This document shows positions 14,121 through 20,839 of a stretch of DNA of 25,983 bases, piece after piece (position 1 is the first letter of the stretch; each line of letters opens with the position of its first letter). The notes beneath the pieces were generated by a model. It was given only the letters and a program-made list of their open reading frames with translations, did no database searches and was not told the origin of the DNA. A program made the translations under genes and the position numbers. Source of the stretch: B4-G1 sp964393895 (lineage in GTDB: Bacteria > Chloroflexota > Anaerolineae > B4-G1). The stretch is from assembly GCA_964393895.1 (NCBI GenBank), contig CAYMWP010000061.1, forward strand, positions 1-25,983, read 5' to 3'.

Positions 14121-16019
14121 TTAAGGTTTTATCTCGATCTCGGCGATCAGGATTCTACCCGATTCCACTGTCGTGAGGCCCGCGTCCACCACCGGAAGTT
14201 GGTAATTGGATCGCCCCTGGGGGTACATGCCGGCGCGCAGTTGATACCTTCCCGACGGCAGATCTGCCGGGACGGAGACTTGGTGTGGGTCTACGACCTC
14301 CACGCCCATTACCCACTCTGTAGTGGGCGTAAAGGGTTCTATATCCTGCTGCGCCAATGCGGGGGCGCCGGGATCGTCCACGAGATGCACGAACACGACG
14401 TAGTGAGTATCAATAGAGCGCAGCGCCCGCCAACGCAGGGTGACGGCAATCACCCCTCCTGGCCGAAATGTCTCTTGGCGCAGTTCGGCGCTCTGCAGCA
14501 TTACCTGGTCATCCAAGTTGACATTGAGGGGGATTTTGATCTCGACGCCGCCGCTCACGGTCAGCGTCACCGCGTCGCCGACGTGAACGGGCGCTCCCGA
14601 TTCTGGCTCTTGGGCTATTACCATGCCCTCCGGCCGGGTGCTCCACACTTCTTTGACGGTCACCCGCAACCCGTCCGACTCGAGGCCATCCTGTATCATC
14701 TCTACCGGATAATCTATCACGCTGGGCATCGTCAGTTCTCGCCCGGTGGTGCTCACGATGACAGAGACCTCGGCATCGAGCGGGATGAGTTCGCCGGGGG
14801 CCGGGGATTGCTCCAGTACGATCCCTCCCTCTATCCCCGGTTCGTCGCGCTCCTCCAACAGCACAAAGCGCAGCCCTATCCGTTCCACCGCCCTTTGTGC
14901 TTCCTCTATCTTTTGCCCCTCCAAGTTGGGGACAGAGACCAACTGTGGCGTCGGCGTCAGAGTGATCAGCGGGGTAGGCGTGGATGTGGGCGGCAAGGCC
15001 GGGCCGGAATAGGCGTGGCGCACCGACAGCCACAGTGGAACGAGACCCATCACGGCGATAAAGGCAACCGCCGCCAGCGCCCAGGTCAACTTGTTGGAGA
15101 CAGGCTCCGGTTCAGCAAGCGGCTCGACCTCGGCGGCGTAATCTGCGGTGGCGAGCCGTGGCTGCTCCCGAACCACCGGTTGCCACCCGGTCATCTGCTC
15201 GCTCTGTTTTTGATATTCTTCGAGAACGTGAGCTAACTGCTCGGCGGTGCGGTAACGCGCCGATGGCTCCTTGGCCAGCACTTTGCGAACGATCCACTCC
15301 AGGTGAGCCGGCACCTGAGGATTGCGAATGGTCAGGGGGAGCGGTTCTTCGCGTATATGCTTGAGCGCCAGGGCCGTCGCCTTCTCCGCCTGGAAAGGAG
15401 GAGAGCCACTCAACATCTCGTACATCACGACGCCAATGCTGTAGACGTCGGACGCAGGAGTAGGAGGGTCGCCGGCCGCCTGCTCGGGCGAAAAATACAA
15501 GGGGCTGCCCCACACCGTCTCCGATTCGGTGAGACCAGCCTCGGAGAGCGCCCGCGCGATGCCAAAGTCGGTCACTTTGACCCGGCCATCCCGAGTCACT
15601 AGAACATTCTGGGGCTTGATGTCGCAGTGGATGAGGCGCGCTTTGTGGGCATACCCCACACCGGCGCAGACCTGGGCGGCGATATCCAGTGCCTCCGCCA
15701 CGTTCATGCGACCCTGCTGGCGAATCCGGGACTTTAGATCGCGGCCATCCACGTATTCCATCACAATATAGTGTCGTTCGCCATCCTGTCCCACGTCGTA
15801 CACCGTGACGATGTTAGGGTGGTCCAATTTGGCTGCGGCCTGGGCCTCGCGCTGAAAGCGGGACAGAAAGGCCGGGTCGCTGGCGAATTCCTCGCGCAGC
15901 ATTTTTACTGCCACGTAGCGCTCGAGCAATGTGTCTATGCCTTTGTATACGACCGCCATTCCACCAGAACCGATCAGTTCCAGCAGCCGATACCTGTCGT
16001 TAAGCAATACAGGTTCCAT
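14121..16019 (-). CDS. pknB: transmembrane Ser/Thr protein kinase with two PASTA repeats
   Basis: This 632-residue eukaryotic-like kinase has a cytoplasmic kinase domain (10-270). It carries glycine loop GSGGMAVVY (17-25), Lys39 in VAVKM, HCDIKPQN (131-138) with catalytic Asp133, DFG (151-153) and SPEQAAG. The usual HRD arginine is Cys132, making it a non-RD kinase. A juxtamembrane linker precedes one transmembrane helix (about 311-333) and a Pro/Thr-rich stretch. Two PASTA repeats follow (about 360-424 and 428-490), which in relatives bind peptidoglycan or muropeptides. The C-terminal region (about 500-632, with VTLRWRALRSIDTHYVVFVHL) resembles a beta-sandwich segment I recall from other Chloroflexota envelope proteins. 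GGAG at 16028-16031 supports the start. A role in sensing cell-wall state and phosphorylating division or wall-synthesis proteins follows from the family. Confidence 0.93.
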   Translation of the reverse strand: MEPVLLNDRYRLLELIGSGGMAVVYKGIDTLLERYVAVKMLREEFASDPAFLSRFQREAQAAAKLDHPNIVTVYDVGQDGERHYIVMEYVDGRDLKSRIRQQGRMNVAEALDIAAQVCAGVGYAHKARLIHCDIKPQNVLVTRDGRVKVTDFGIARALSEAGLTESETVWGSPLYFSPEQAAGDPPTPASDVYSIGVVMYEMLSGSPPFQAEKATALALKHIREEPLPLTIRNPQVPAHLEWIVRKVLAKEPSARYRTAEQLAHVLEEYQKQSEQMTGWQPVVREQPRLATADYAAEVEPLAEPEPVSNKLTWALAAVAFIAVMGLVPLWLSVRHAYSGPALPPTSTPTPLITLTPTPQLVSVPNLEGQKIEEAQRAVERIGLRFVLLEERDEPGIEGGIVLEQSPAPGELIPLDAEVSVIVSTTGRELTMPSVIDYPVEMIQDGLESDGLRVTVKEVWSTRPEGMVIAQEPESGAPVHVGDAVTLTVSGGVEIKIPLNVNLDDQVMLQSAELRQETFRPGGVIAVTLRWRALRSIDTHYVVFVHLVDDPGAPALAQQDIEPFTPTTEWVMGVEVVDPHQVSVPADLPSGRYQLRAGMYPQGRSNYQLPVVDAGLTTVESGRILIAEIEIKP

Positions 16020-16076
16020 ATCGTCTACTCCAATAACGTCCCCATCCGCTCACTGCGTATCTATTTTACGACCGGT

Positions 16077-16105
16077 ATTGTACTCCAAATCAATGCCATC
16101 GGCAA
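16077..16105 (-). promoter_or_regulatory. sigma70-type promoter for the PASTA kinase
   Basis: On the minus strand, TTGCCG (16100-16105) and TACAAT (16077-16082) have a 17-bp spacer. Its -35 box is only four bases from the -35 box of the divergent antiporter promoter. Confidence 0.65.
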
Positions 16106-16109
16106 GAAA

Positions 16110-16137
16110 TTGCCAAAGGAAAGAGACGTGCTATAAT
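16110..16137 (+). promoter_or_regulatory. extended -10 promoter for the Ca2+/H+ antiporter
   Basis: TTGCCA (16110-16115) and a perfect TATAAT (16132-16137) have a 16-bp spacer. TGC immediately before the -10 makes it an extended -10. The sequence GGCAA-GAAA-TTGCC (16101-16114) is a dyad formed by the two opposing -35 boxes. Confidence 0.75.
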
Positions 16138-16182
16138 CTCAAAGCTGTCATACGACGATAATTGCCGGCGAGGAGAAGTATT

Positions 16183-17229
16183 GTGAAACCGCTTTACCTG
16201 TTGCTCGTCTTTGTGCCCGTTGGCCTCATATCAAAGTACCTGGGAGGGCCACCCTTGCTCACCTTTGGCGCCGCTGCACTAGGAGTGGTGCCTTTGGCCA
16301 AGATGACCGGCGATGCGACTGAGAATCTTGCCTCTCACACCGGGCCACGTATGGGCGGCTTTCTCAATGCCACGTTCGGCAACGCGGCCGAGCTGATCAT
16401 TACCATTTTTGCCATTCGGGCTGGCCTGCTCGAGTTGGTCAAAGCCTCGATCACTGGCTCCATCATAGGCAACTTGTTGCTGGTCGTGGGATTGAGCGTT
16501 CTGTTTGGCGGGCTCAAGAACGGTCAGCAGCGCTTTGATCGGGTGAGCGCGGGTGTGAATTCGACGATGTTGATTCTGGCCATCATAGCGCTGGGTGTGC
16601 CCTCTCTCTTCGGTCACGCCATAGAGATGGTCAATCACAATGCGGTCGAATATCTCAGCCTGGGCGTGGCGGTGGCGATGATAGTGGTTTATGGCCTGGG
16701 ACTGGTGTATTCTTTCACCGCCGCAGACCTGCCAGAGCATTCATCCGACCATGGACAGAGCTCGTGGTCTATGAGAAAGGCGCTGGGCGTGCTGAGCGTG
16801 GCGACTGCTTTCATCGCTTGGTCGAGCGAGGTTCTGGTGGGCGCTGTTGAGCCCGTGCTGGAGAGCCTGAGGTGGACCGAGTTCTTTCTGGGCGTCGTCG
16901 TCATTCCTATCGTGGGCAACGTCGCTGAGCACCTGACGGCGGTTCAGGTAGCTGTGAAAAACAAGATGGATATGAGCATGGAGATCTCGATTGGCTCCAG
17001 CTTGCAAGTGGCCCTGTTCGTCGCTCCGGTGTTGACCTTTATCAGCCTGCTGATGGGAAATCCACTGACGCTAGTCTTTAACCAATTCGAGTTGATCGCC
17101 CTGGCCGCTGCATCCTTGATTACGGCGCTCGTGGCGTTGGATGGCGAGTCGAACTGGATGGAGGGGGCGCAGTTGTTGGTAGTGTACGTTATCCTGGCCC
17201 TGGCGTTCTTTTTCTTGCCAGCTTATTGA
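16183..17229 (+). CDS. cax: Ca2+/H+ antiporter (CaCA family)
   Basis: This 348-residue polytopic membrane protein exports calcium in exchange for protons. It has about ten to eleven hydrophobic segments in two homologous halves. Each half contains the family's ion-binding alpha repeat: GNAAELI (66-72, Glu70) and GNVAEHLTAVQVA (245-257, Glu249). Lys40-MTGDATENLASHTG before the first repeat is typical of Cax/ChaA proteins. The acidic-histidine stretch around residues 182-192 (ADLPEHSSDHG) lies in the central loop. The GTG start at 16183 is preferred because AGGAG (16171-16175) lies seven bases upstream. A TTG 21 bases earlier lacks such a site. It is transcribed alone, divergently from the kinase. 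Other cations (Na+, Mn2+) are possible substrates. Confidence 0.92.
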   Translation: MKPLYLLLVFVPVGLISKYLGGPPLLTFGAAALGVVPLAKMTGDATENLASHTGPRMGGFLNATFGNAAELIITIFAIRAGLLELVKASITGSIIGNLLLVVGLSVLFGGLKNGQQRFDRVSAGVNSTMLILAIIALGVPSLFGHAIEMVNHNAVEYLSLGVAVAMIVVYGLGLVYSFTAADLPEHSSDHGQSSWSMRKALGVLSVATAFIAWSSEVLVGAVEPVLESLRWTEFFLGVVVIPIVGNVAEHLTAVQVAVKNKMDMSMEISIGSSLQVALFVAPVLTFISLLMGNPLTLVFNQFELIALAAASLITALVALDGESNWMEGAQLLVVYVILALAFFFLPAY

Positions 17230-17239
17230 CCCCTTAACC

Positions 17240-17268
17240 TTGCCGAGAGACGCGGGCCGTGCTATAAT
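17240..17268 (+). promoter_or_regulatory. secG: extended -10 promoter for secG
   Basis: TTGCCG (17240-17245) and a perfect TATAAT (17263-17268) have a 17-bp spacer, with TGC before the -10 box. It starts 11 bases after the antiporter stop codon. Confidence 0.8.
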
Positions 17269-17293
17269 TTGGCCCAATTGGAGGAACGTCAAA

Positions 17294-17518
17294 ATGGAAG
17301 TTTATCTCAACATCGTGCAGATCATCATCAGTGTCGCGCTGGTAGCCGTCATCCTCTTGCAAGTGCGGAGCGGCGGTCTAGGGGGGATATTTGGCGGCAC
17401 AGAAACCGCCGTCTACAAAACGCGGCGCGGCGTCGAGCGCACGCTCTTCAATATCACCATCGGCCTTTCCGTGGCCTTTTTCGTGATCACTATTCTCAAC
17501 GTAATCATCACCGGCTAA
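17294..17518 (+). CDS. secG: preprotein translocase subunit SecG
   Basis: This 74-residue protein has two transmembrane helices (about 3-23 and 52-71) flanking the conserved cytoplasmic loop. The loop carries LLQVRSGGLGGIFGG (21-35), the SecG hallmark of LLQ followed by a Gly-rich segment. It assists SecYEG-mediated export by easing SecA cycling. GGAGG (17280-17284) lies nine bases before the ATG, which also gives the family's usual N-terminus; an upstream in-frame start at 17240 would overlap the promoter. It is a single-gene unit. The hairpin TCAAGAA/TTCTTGA at 17527-17550, just after the stop codon, may limit read-through. Confidence 0.94.
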   Translation: MEVYLNIVQIIISVALVAVILLQVRSGGLGGIFGGTETAVYKTRRGVERTLFNITIGLSVAFFVITILNVIITG

Positions 17519-17587
17519 CAGGTCGTTCAAGAATAACTTGACGTTCTTGACACGTGTTTTCCGAGTAAAGTCACGTAGGCAGTGCAA

Positions 17588-17605
17588 CGTTATTTCTGAA
17601 TAACG
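17588..17605 (+). repeat. 7-bp stem-loop in the secG downstream spacer
   Basis: CGTTATT (17588-17594) pairs with AATAACG (17599-17605) around a TCTG tetraloop. No T run follows and the role is unknown. Confidence 0.45.
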
Positions 17606-17650
17606 CTGCTTCTGGCTAGGCCCAATCTACAACAGCTCGGTTGCGCGGAG

Positions 17651-17682
17651 GGTGCTTCGGGGACCGTCTACCCCGGAGCACC
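17651..17682 (+). promoter_or_regulatory. 12-bp hairpin in the leader of the peptide-binding protein gene
   Basis: GGTGCTTCGGGG (17651-17662) pairs with CCCCGGAGCACC (17671-17682), with one T-G wobble and an 8-nt loop. Only three T residues follow. It ends 43 bases before the GTG start of the next gene. It could be a weak terminator or a leader structure. No convincing promoter is visible in the surrounding 200 bp. Confidence 0.5.
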
Positions 17683-17725
17683 TTTGGGTTGAGCGAGCGC
17701 AGGTACAAGGGAGTTTATTAAGGAC

Positions 17726-19408
17726 GTGCCTCATCATATCCGCTGGCAGGTTCTCCTCGTCGTCCTCGGCGTCGTGCTGGTTGGCATTTTGCTGGCCTAC
17801 CTGGCCATCAATTATACCACTGTACTTCGCCCTGGGTCTGGCGGCACATACGTCGAAGGTATCGTCGGCCCCCCCCAGTACTTGAATCCCTTGTTGGGCA
17901 GCAGCCAGACTGACCGTGACATCTGTGCCCTTTTGTTCAGTGGCCTGACGCGCCTGAACAGGCACGGCGAGGTGGAGCCTGACTTGGCCAGCAGATGGGA
18001 TGTCTCGTTCGATGGTTTGACATACACATTCTACCTCCGCAAAGACGTTTACTGGCACGATGGCGTCCCGTTCACCGCCCAGGACGTGATCTTTACTATC
18101 GGTTGGCTGCAATCCCCTGACTATACCGGTCCATCTGAATTAGGCCACGATCTATGGCAAAAAGTCACGGTCGAGCAGTTAGATCGCTATCAAGTGCGCT
18201 TTACGCTACCCGAGCCCTACCCTTACGCCCCGTTTCTCGACTATACTACTGTTGGAATTTTGCCCGCTCACATACTGGAAGGAGTGCCCGTCGCCAGTTC
18301 GCCGAACGTGGGGTTCAATCTCAACCCGGTGGGAAGCGGGCCTTTCCAAGTGGAAGGGATCGAGGTAAAGGATGGGGTTGTCACCACTATAGTGTTGAAG
18401 CAAAACTCACGCTACTATGGCCCCCAATCTTACTTGGACCGTGTTCAGTTTCGCTTCTATCCAAATCATCAGGCCGCCCTCGGCTCCTACGAGGCGGGTG
18501 AAATAGAAGGGGTGGCCAAAATACCGGCGTCCGATCTGCCGCGCGCGCGCGATTTTCCCACTCTCAATCTCTTCTCTGCCCAGATCGCCGAGTATGGTAT
18601 CGTTTTTCTCAATATTAGAACTCGGTTGTTCCAAGAGCAGGAGGTGCGGCAAGCGTTGCTATACTCGCTTGACCGGCAGCGGATAATTGACGAGGCGCTG
18701 GGAGGACAAGCTATGGTAGCCCACAGCCCCTTGGTTCCCGGCACCTGGGCATACGACAATGACGTCGTGCGCTACGAACACGATCCCAATACAGCCAGCG
18801 AGCTGTTGAACGGAGCGGGATGGACGCTACCGGCAGAAGGGGATGGAGTGCGACAAAATGGAGGCCGGCCTTTTGCATTCACGCTGCTCACCTCTAGCGA
18901 GCCGGAACGCATAGGGGTGGCGCGCATGCTGGCCGAGCAATGGGCCACTGTGGGAATCACAGTTACGGTCGAGACCGCTTCACAGCTAGAGGTGCACGAG
19001 GCGTTGCAGAGTGGCAATTTCGAGGCCATCATGGTGCACCTGTCCCTGCCCGGCGACCCTGACCCCTACCCTTTCTGGCACGAAACGCAGATCGGAGGCG
19101 GGCAAAACTATGCCGGGTTCGTTCATCGCCGCATCAGCGAGGTCATTGAGCAGGCACGGGTCAAAGTCAATCGCGAGCGACGACGGGAGTTGTACTACGA
19201 GTTCCAGGACATCTTTGCCCAACAAGTCCCGGCCCTATTGCTCTACGTACCCGCTTATACCTACGGCGTGGACGAGCGTATTCACGACGTGCAGATCGGC
19301 CCCCTGATGTACTCCTCAGACCGCTTCCGCACCATTTCTGACTGGTGGATCGTCCCGCGCCGCGTTTTTGTGAGCGAGACGGAGGCCAGGGGCATCACCT
19401 TGCCTTGA
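17726..19408 (+). CDS. membrane-anchored extracellular solute-binding protein (family 5, peptide/nickel type)
   Basis: This 560-residue protein has an N-terminal hydrophobic helix (about 8-30) and no lipobox, so it is probably held by an uncleaved anchor or signal. From residue 40 it is an SBP_bac_5-type periplasmic binding protein. The pattern GIVGPPQYLNPLLGSSQTDR, then LFSGLTRLN, LASRWDVSFDGLTYTFYLRKDVYWHDG and NPVGSGPFQVE is diagnostic of dipeptide/oligopeptide binders. Length fits the family. No permease or ATPase genes lie beside it, so it is an orphan that must share a transporter or act as a sensor. The GTG start has AAGGGAG 12 bases upstream (17707-17713) and AAGGA immediately before it, so the exact start is uncertain. 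Its stop codon overlaps the -35 box of the tRNA-Leu promoter. Confidence 0.9.
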   Translation: MPHHIRWQVLLVVLGVVLVGILLAYLAINYTTVLRPGSGGTYVEGIVGPPQYLNPLLGSSQTDRDICALLFSGLTRLNRHGEVEPDLASRWDVSFDGLTYTFYLRKDVYWHDGVPFTAQDVIFTIGWLQSPDYTGPSELGHDLWQKVTVEQLDRYQVRFTLPEPYPYAPFLDYTTVGILPAHILEGVPVASSPNVGFNLNPVGSGPFQVEGIEVKDGVVTTIVLKQNSRYYGPQSYLDRVQFRFYPNHQAALGSYEAGEIEGVAKIPASDLPRARDFPTLNLFSAQIAEYGIVFLNIRTRLFQEQEVRQALLYSLDRQRIIDEALGGQAMVAHSPLVPGTWAYDNDVVRYEHDPNTASELLNGAGWTLPAEGDGVRQNGGRPFAFTLLTSSEPERIGVARMLAEQWATVGITVTVETASQLEVHEALQSGNFEAIMVHLSLPGDPDPYPFWHETQIGGGQNYAGFVHRRISEVIEQARVKVNRERRRELYYEFQDIFAQQVPALLLYVPAYTYGVDERIHDVQIGPLMYSSDRFRTISDWWIVPRRVFVSETEARGITLP

Positions 19409-19432
19409 CAACCCAGACGATTGTTGTAAAAT
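19405..19432 (+). promoter_or_regulatory. sigma70-type promoter for tRNA-Leu
   Basis: TTGACA (19405-19410) and TAAAAT (19427-19432) have a 16-bp spacer, ending ten bases before the tRNA. The -35 box includes the stop codon of the preceding gene. Confidence 0.75.
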
Positions 19433-19442
19433 ACTTGCGCTA

Positions 19443-19527
19443 GCCGAAGTGGCGGAACAGGCAGACGCGCTGCGTTCAGGGCGCAGTGGGCTTTATGCCC
19501 ATGTGGGTTCAACTCCCACCTTCGGCA
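19443..19527 (+). tRNA. trnL(CAG): tRNA-Leu (anticodon CAG)
   Basis: The acceptor arms GCCGAAG (19443-19449) and CTTCGGC (19520-19526) pair fully, with discriminator A. The anticodon stem is CTGCG/CGCAG with loop TTCAGGG, giving anticodon CAG, which reads CUG. A long variable arm (GGGC TTTAT GCCC) marks it as class II, and the T arm is GTGGG-TTCAACT-CCCAC. The bases after the discriminator are CCT, so CCA is not encoded. Confidence 0.96.
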
Positions 19528-19531
19528 CCTC

Positions 19532-19563
19532 TCCCCAAGACAGCACGGTCGTCTTGGGGATTT
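19532..19563 (+). terminator. intrinsic terminator after tRNA-Leu
   Basis: TCCCCAAGAC (19532-19541) pairs perfectly with GTCTTGGGGA (19551-19560) around a 9-nt loop. TTTGTGT follows. Confidence 0.8.
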
Positions 19564-19701
19564 GTGTATCCTGGCGGCTTTTATCACGGTCGAGGAGCAC
19601 TCGTCCGGCCTGTCATCTCACCGAGATGCGATTGCCAGCACCGATGAGCTTTCGGTGGTTACCCACAAGTATGCAGATGTCTATTCGGGGTGATCGTTTT
19701 T

Positions 19702-19768
19702 TCACCACAGAGGCGCGGAGGGCGCTGAGATAGGACATTTTCGTGTTTTCTCTGTGTCTCTGTGGTGA
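19702..19768 (+). repeat. dispersed-type inverted repeat (CACCACAGAG family)
   Basis: TCACCACAGAG (19702-19712) and CTCTGTGGTGA (19758-19768) are perfect 11-bp inverted arms around 45 bp that includes further partly complementary CTCTGTGTC-type sequence. I recall very similar CACCACAGAG...CTCTGTGGTG palindromes scattered in many environmental bacterial genomes. The rest of the gap between tRNA-Leu and the next promoter (about 19564-19825) shows nothing else I can name. Confidence 0.6.
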
Positions 19769-19825
19769 GATGTGGACACGCTTTGTCAACCCCGATCTTG
19801 ATCGATAGGCAATCACCAGGTGAGC

Positions 19826-19854
19826 TTGACTTTGAGACGGAATCGGGGTATCAT
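19826..19854 (+). promoter_or_regulatory. sigma70-type promoter for the FtsB/DivIC-like gene
   Basis: TTGACT (19826-19831) and TATCAT (19849-19854) have a 17-bp spacer, about 50 bp before the GTG start codon. Confidence 0.65.
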
Positions 19855-19904
19855 AAAATCGGTTGGCGTTTCGCTCCGTCTTGTCATTGCTAGGAGGTGT
19901 TGTC

Positions 19905-20300
19905 GTGGCGCTCCCCAAACCTAATCACGGTCAGTTTGCCGTCAGTATCGCCGCCATCATTGCCCTCGCTGTAATGGCGACCCTCGTGTGGGGGTTTGCC
20001 CGGCAGTTGGCACTTGCGCGGCAGATGCGGGTCGAGGAAGTACGATTGGAGCAGGCAATGGCGTCCGAGCAGGCCCGCCACGACGATCTGGCAGCACAGT
20101 TGACGTACGTCGAGTCTGACGAGTACGTGGAACATTGGGCGCGGACGGAGGCCAAGATGGCTAGGCAGGGAGAGGTGGTCGTCGTGCCGCCCGCAGACGT
20201 GGGCGAGGAACCAGATGGTGACCAACAACTCGCACCACCTGCCGAACCGGAGGCGCAACCAATTTGGGCCGAATGGTGGGAACTAGTCTTTGGTGAGTGA
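19905..20300 (+). CDS. FtsB/DivIC-like septum formation initiator
   Basis: This 131-residue bitopic membrane protein has a short cytoplasmic N-terminus, one transmembrane helix (about 11-33) and then a coiled-coil stretch (about 35-70, RQMRVEEVRLEQAMASEQ). The family-typical segment YVESDEYVEHWARTEAKM (68-85) follows, and then a Pro/Glu-rich tail. FtsB/DivIC proteins join FtsL and FtsQ/DivIB in the divisome. The acidic Pro-rich tail ending in PIWAEWWELVFGE (119-131) is a feature I associate with Chloroflexota versions. The GTG start is supported by AGGAGGT (19892-19898), seven bases away. It has its own promoter and is followed by the tRNA promoter. Because the family is short and low in conservation, assignment rests on topology and the Y-E-W-A-R-x-E motif. 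Confidence 0.85.
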   Translation: MALPKPNHGQFAVSIAAIIALAVMATLVWGFARQLALARQMRVEEVRLEQAMASEQARHDDLAAQLTYVESDEYVEHWARTEAKMARQGEVVVVPPADVGEEPDGDQQLAPPAEPEAQPIWAEWWELVFGE

Positions 20301-20312
20301 TGTGGGGATTCC

Positions 20313-20341
20313 TTGACGCAATTGGCGGATTGGTGTATAAT
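20313..20341 (+). promoter_or_regulatory. sigma70-type promoter for initiator tRNA
   Basis: TTGACG (20313-20318) and a perfect TATAAT (20336-20341) have a 17-bp spacer and lie 12 bases before the tRNA. Confidence 0.8.
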
Positions 20342-20352
20342 CTCTAGCGCGT

Positions 20353-20424
20353 TGCGGGGTAGAGCAGAGGCAGCTCGTCGGGCTCATAACCCGGAGGTCC
20401 CAGGTTCGAATCCTGGCCCCGCTA
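20353..20424 (+). tRNA. trnfM(CAT): initiator tRNA-Met (anticodon CAT)
   Basis: The anticodon loop CTCATAA gives CAT. Three consecutive G-C pairs (GGG/CCC) in the anticodon stem, an A11-T24 pair in the D stem and an unpaired 1-72 position mark it as the initiator. Bases 1 and 72 are T20353 and T20423, a U-U mismatch instead of the C-A common in other bacteria. The T arm is CCAGG-TTCGAAT-CCTGG. CCA is not encoded (ACCT follows). Confidence 0.93.
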
Positions 20425-20427
20425 CCT

Positions 20428-20455
20428 AAAAGGCACCTTTTCCGGTGCCTTTTTG
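20428..20455 (+). terminator. intrinsic terminator after initiator tRNA
   Basis: AAAAGGCACC (20428-20437) pairs perfectly with GGTGCCTTTT (20444-20453) around a 6-nt loop. A long T tract follows, continuing past the stem. Confidence 0.9.
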
Positions 20456-20495
20456 CTTTTTAGAGTACCTGACAGGATTGGAGCTAATGCCCCGC

Positions 20496-20518
20496 AGGTC
20501 TCAGGTTCGAATCCTGCC
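20496..20518 (+). repeat. tRNA T-arm-like duplicate, possible attachment-site remnant
   Basis: AGGTCTCAGGTTCGAATCCT and the next three bases repeat the variable loop and T arm of the initiator tRNA (from 20395) with only two substitutions, 101 bp downstream. The flanks GTACC (20465-20469) and GGTAC (20522-20526) are complementary, but no D arm or anticodon arm can be fitted between them, so it is not a working tRNA. A tyrosine-recombinase remnant begins about 90 bp further on. Confidence 0.5.
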
Positions 20519-20611
20519 GAGGGTACTTGAGACCGAAAAAGCCATTTCTGGCGCTGCCATTACGCCCCCCGGTTCACCGAGCGATGAACCCGGAGGCATA
20601 CAGCTTGTTAA

Positions 20612-20839
20612 GGGCGCACCATCTTCCTGGGCAAGGCAGCCAGACGTGCTCTGTGGCGCTACCTCGCCGAGCGAGAGGATAGCGCAGACCCAGATGCCCC
20701 CCTTTTCCTCGCCAGAGATGATCGTCGGATGAACGAGGATGCGCTACGAAGCCCGCTCTACCGACTGGGCGAGAAGGCTGAGGTAAAAAAGTGTCTCGCC
20801 ACACTTTCTGCGATATCGATGACTGGAAATGAGCGGTGA
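20612..20839 (+). pseudogene. tyrosine recombinase (integrase) fragment
   Basis: The open frame reads GRTIFLGKAARRALWRYLAE, then DPDAPLFLARDDRRMN and LYRLGEKAE. This is characteristic of XerC/phage-integrase catalytic domains just before the HxxR box (compare the usual ...RTVPL...ARRALWRYL...DAPLFLSRDGRRM...). The frame is preceded by an in-frame TAA (20609-20611). After GEKAE it loses similarity before the HxxR and Tyr motifs, so it is a non-functional internal fragment. The N-terminal arm-binding and core-binding domains are not found upstream. Its position beside a tRNA and a T-arm duplicate suggests a decayed integrative element. Confidence 0.65.

Noticed and set aside
14199..15236. A 345-codon open frame on the plus strand
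   Set aside because: It is antisense to the PASTA region of the kinase, which has clear homology. Its peptide is rich in His, Arg and Gly with no domain signals.
20461..20530. A second functional tRNA after the initiator tRNA
   Set aside because: Only the T arm is convincing. D and anticodon arms cannot be placed, so it is kept only as a repeat or possible attachment remnant.
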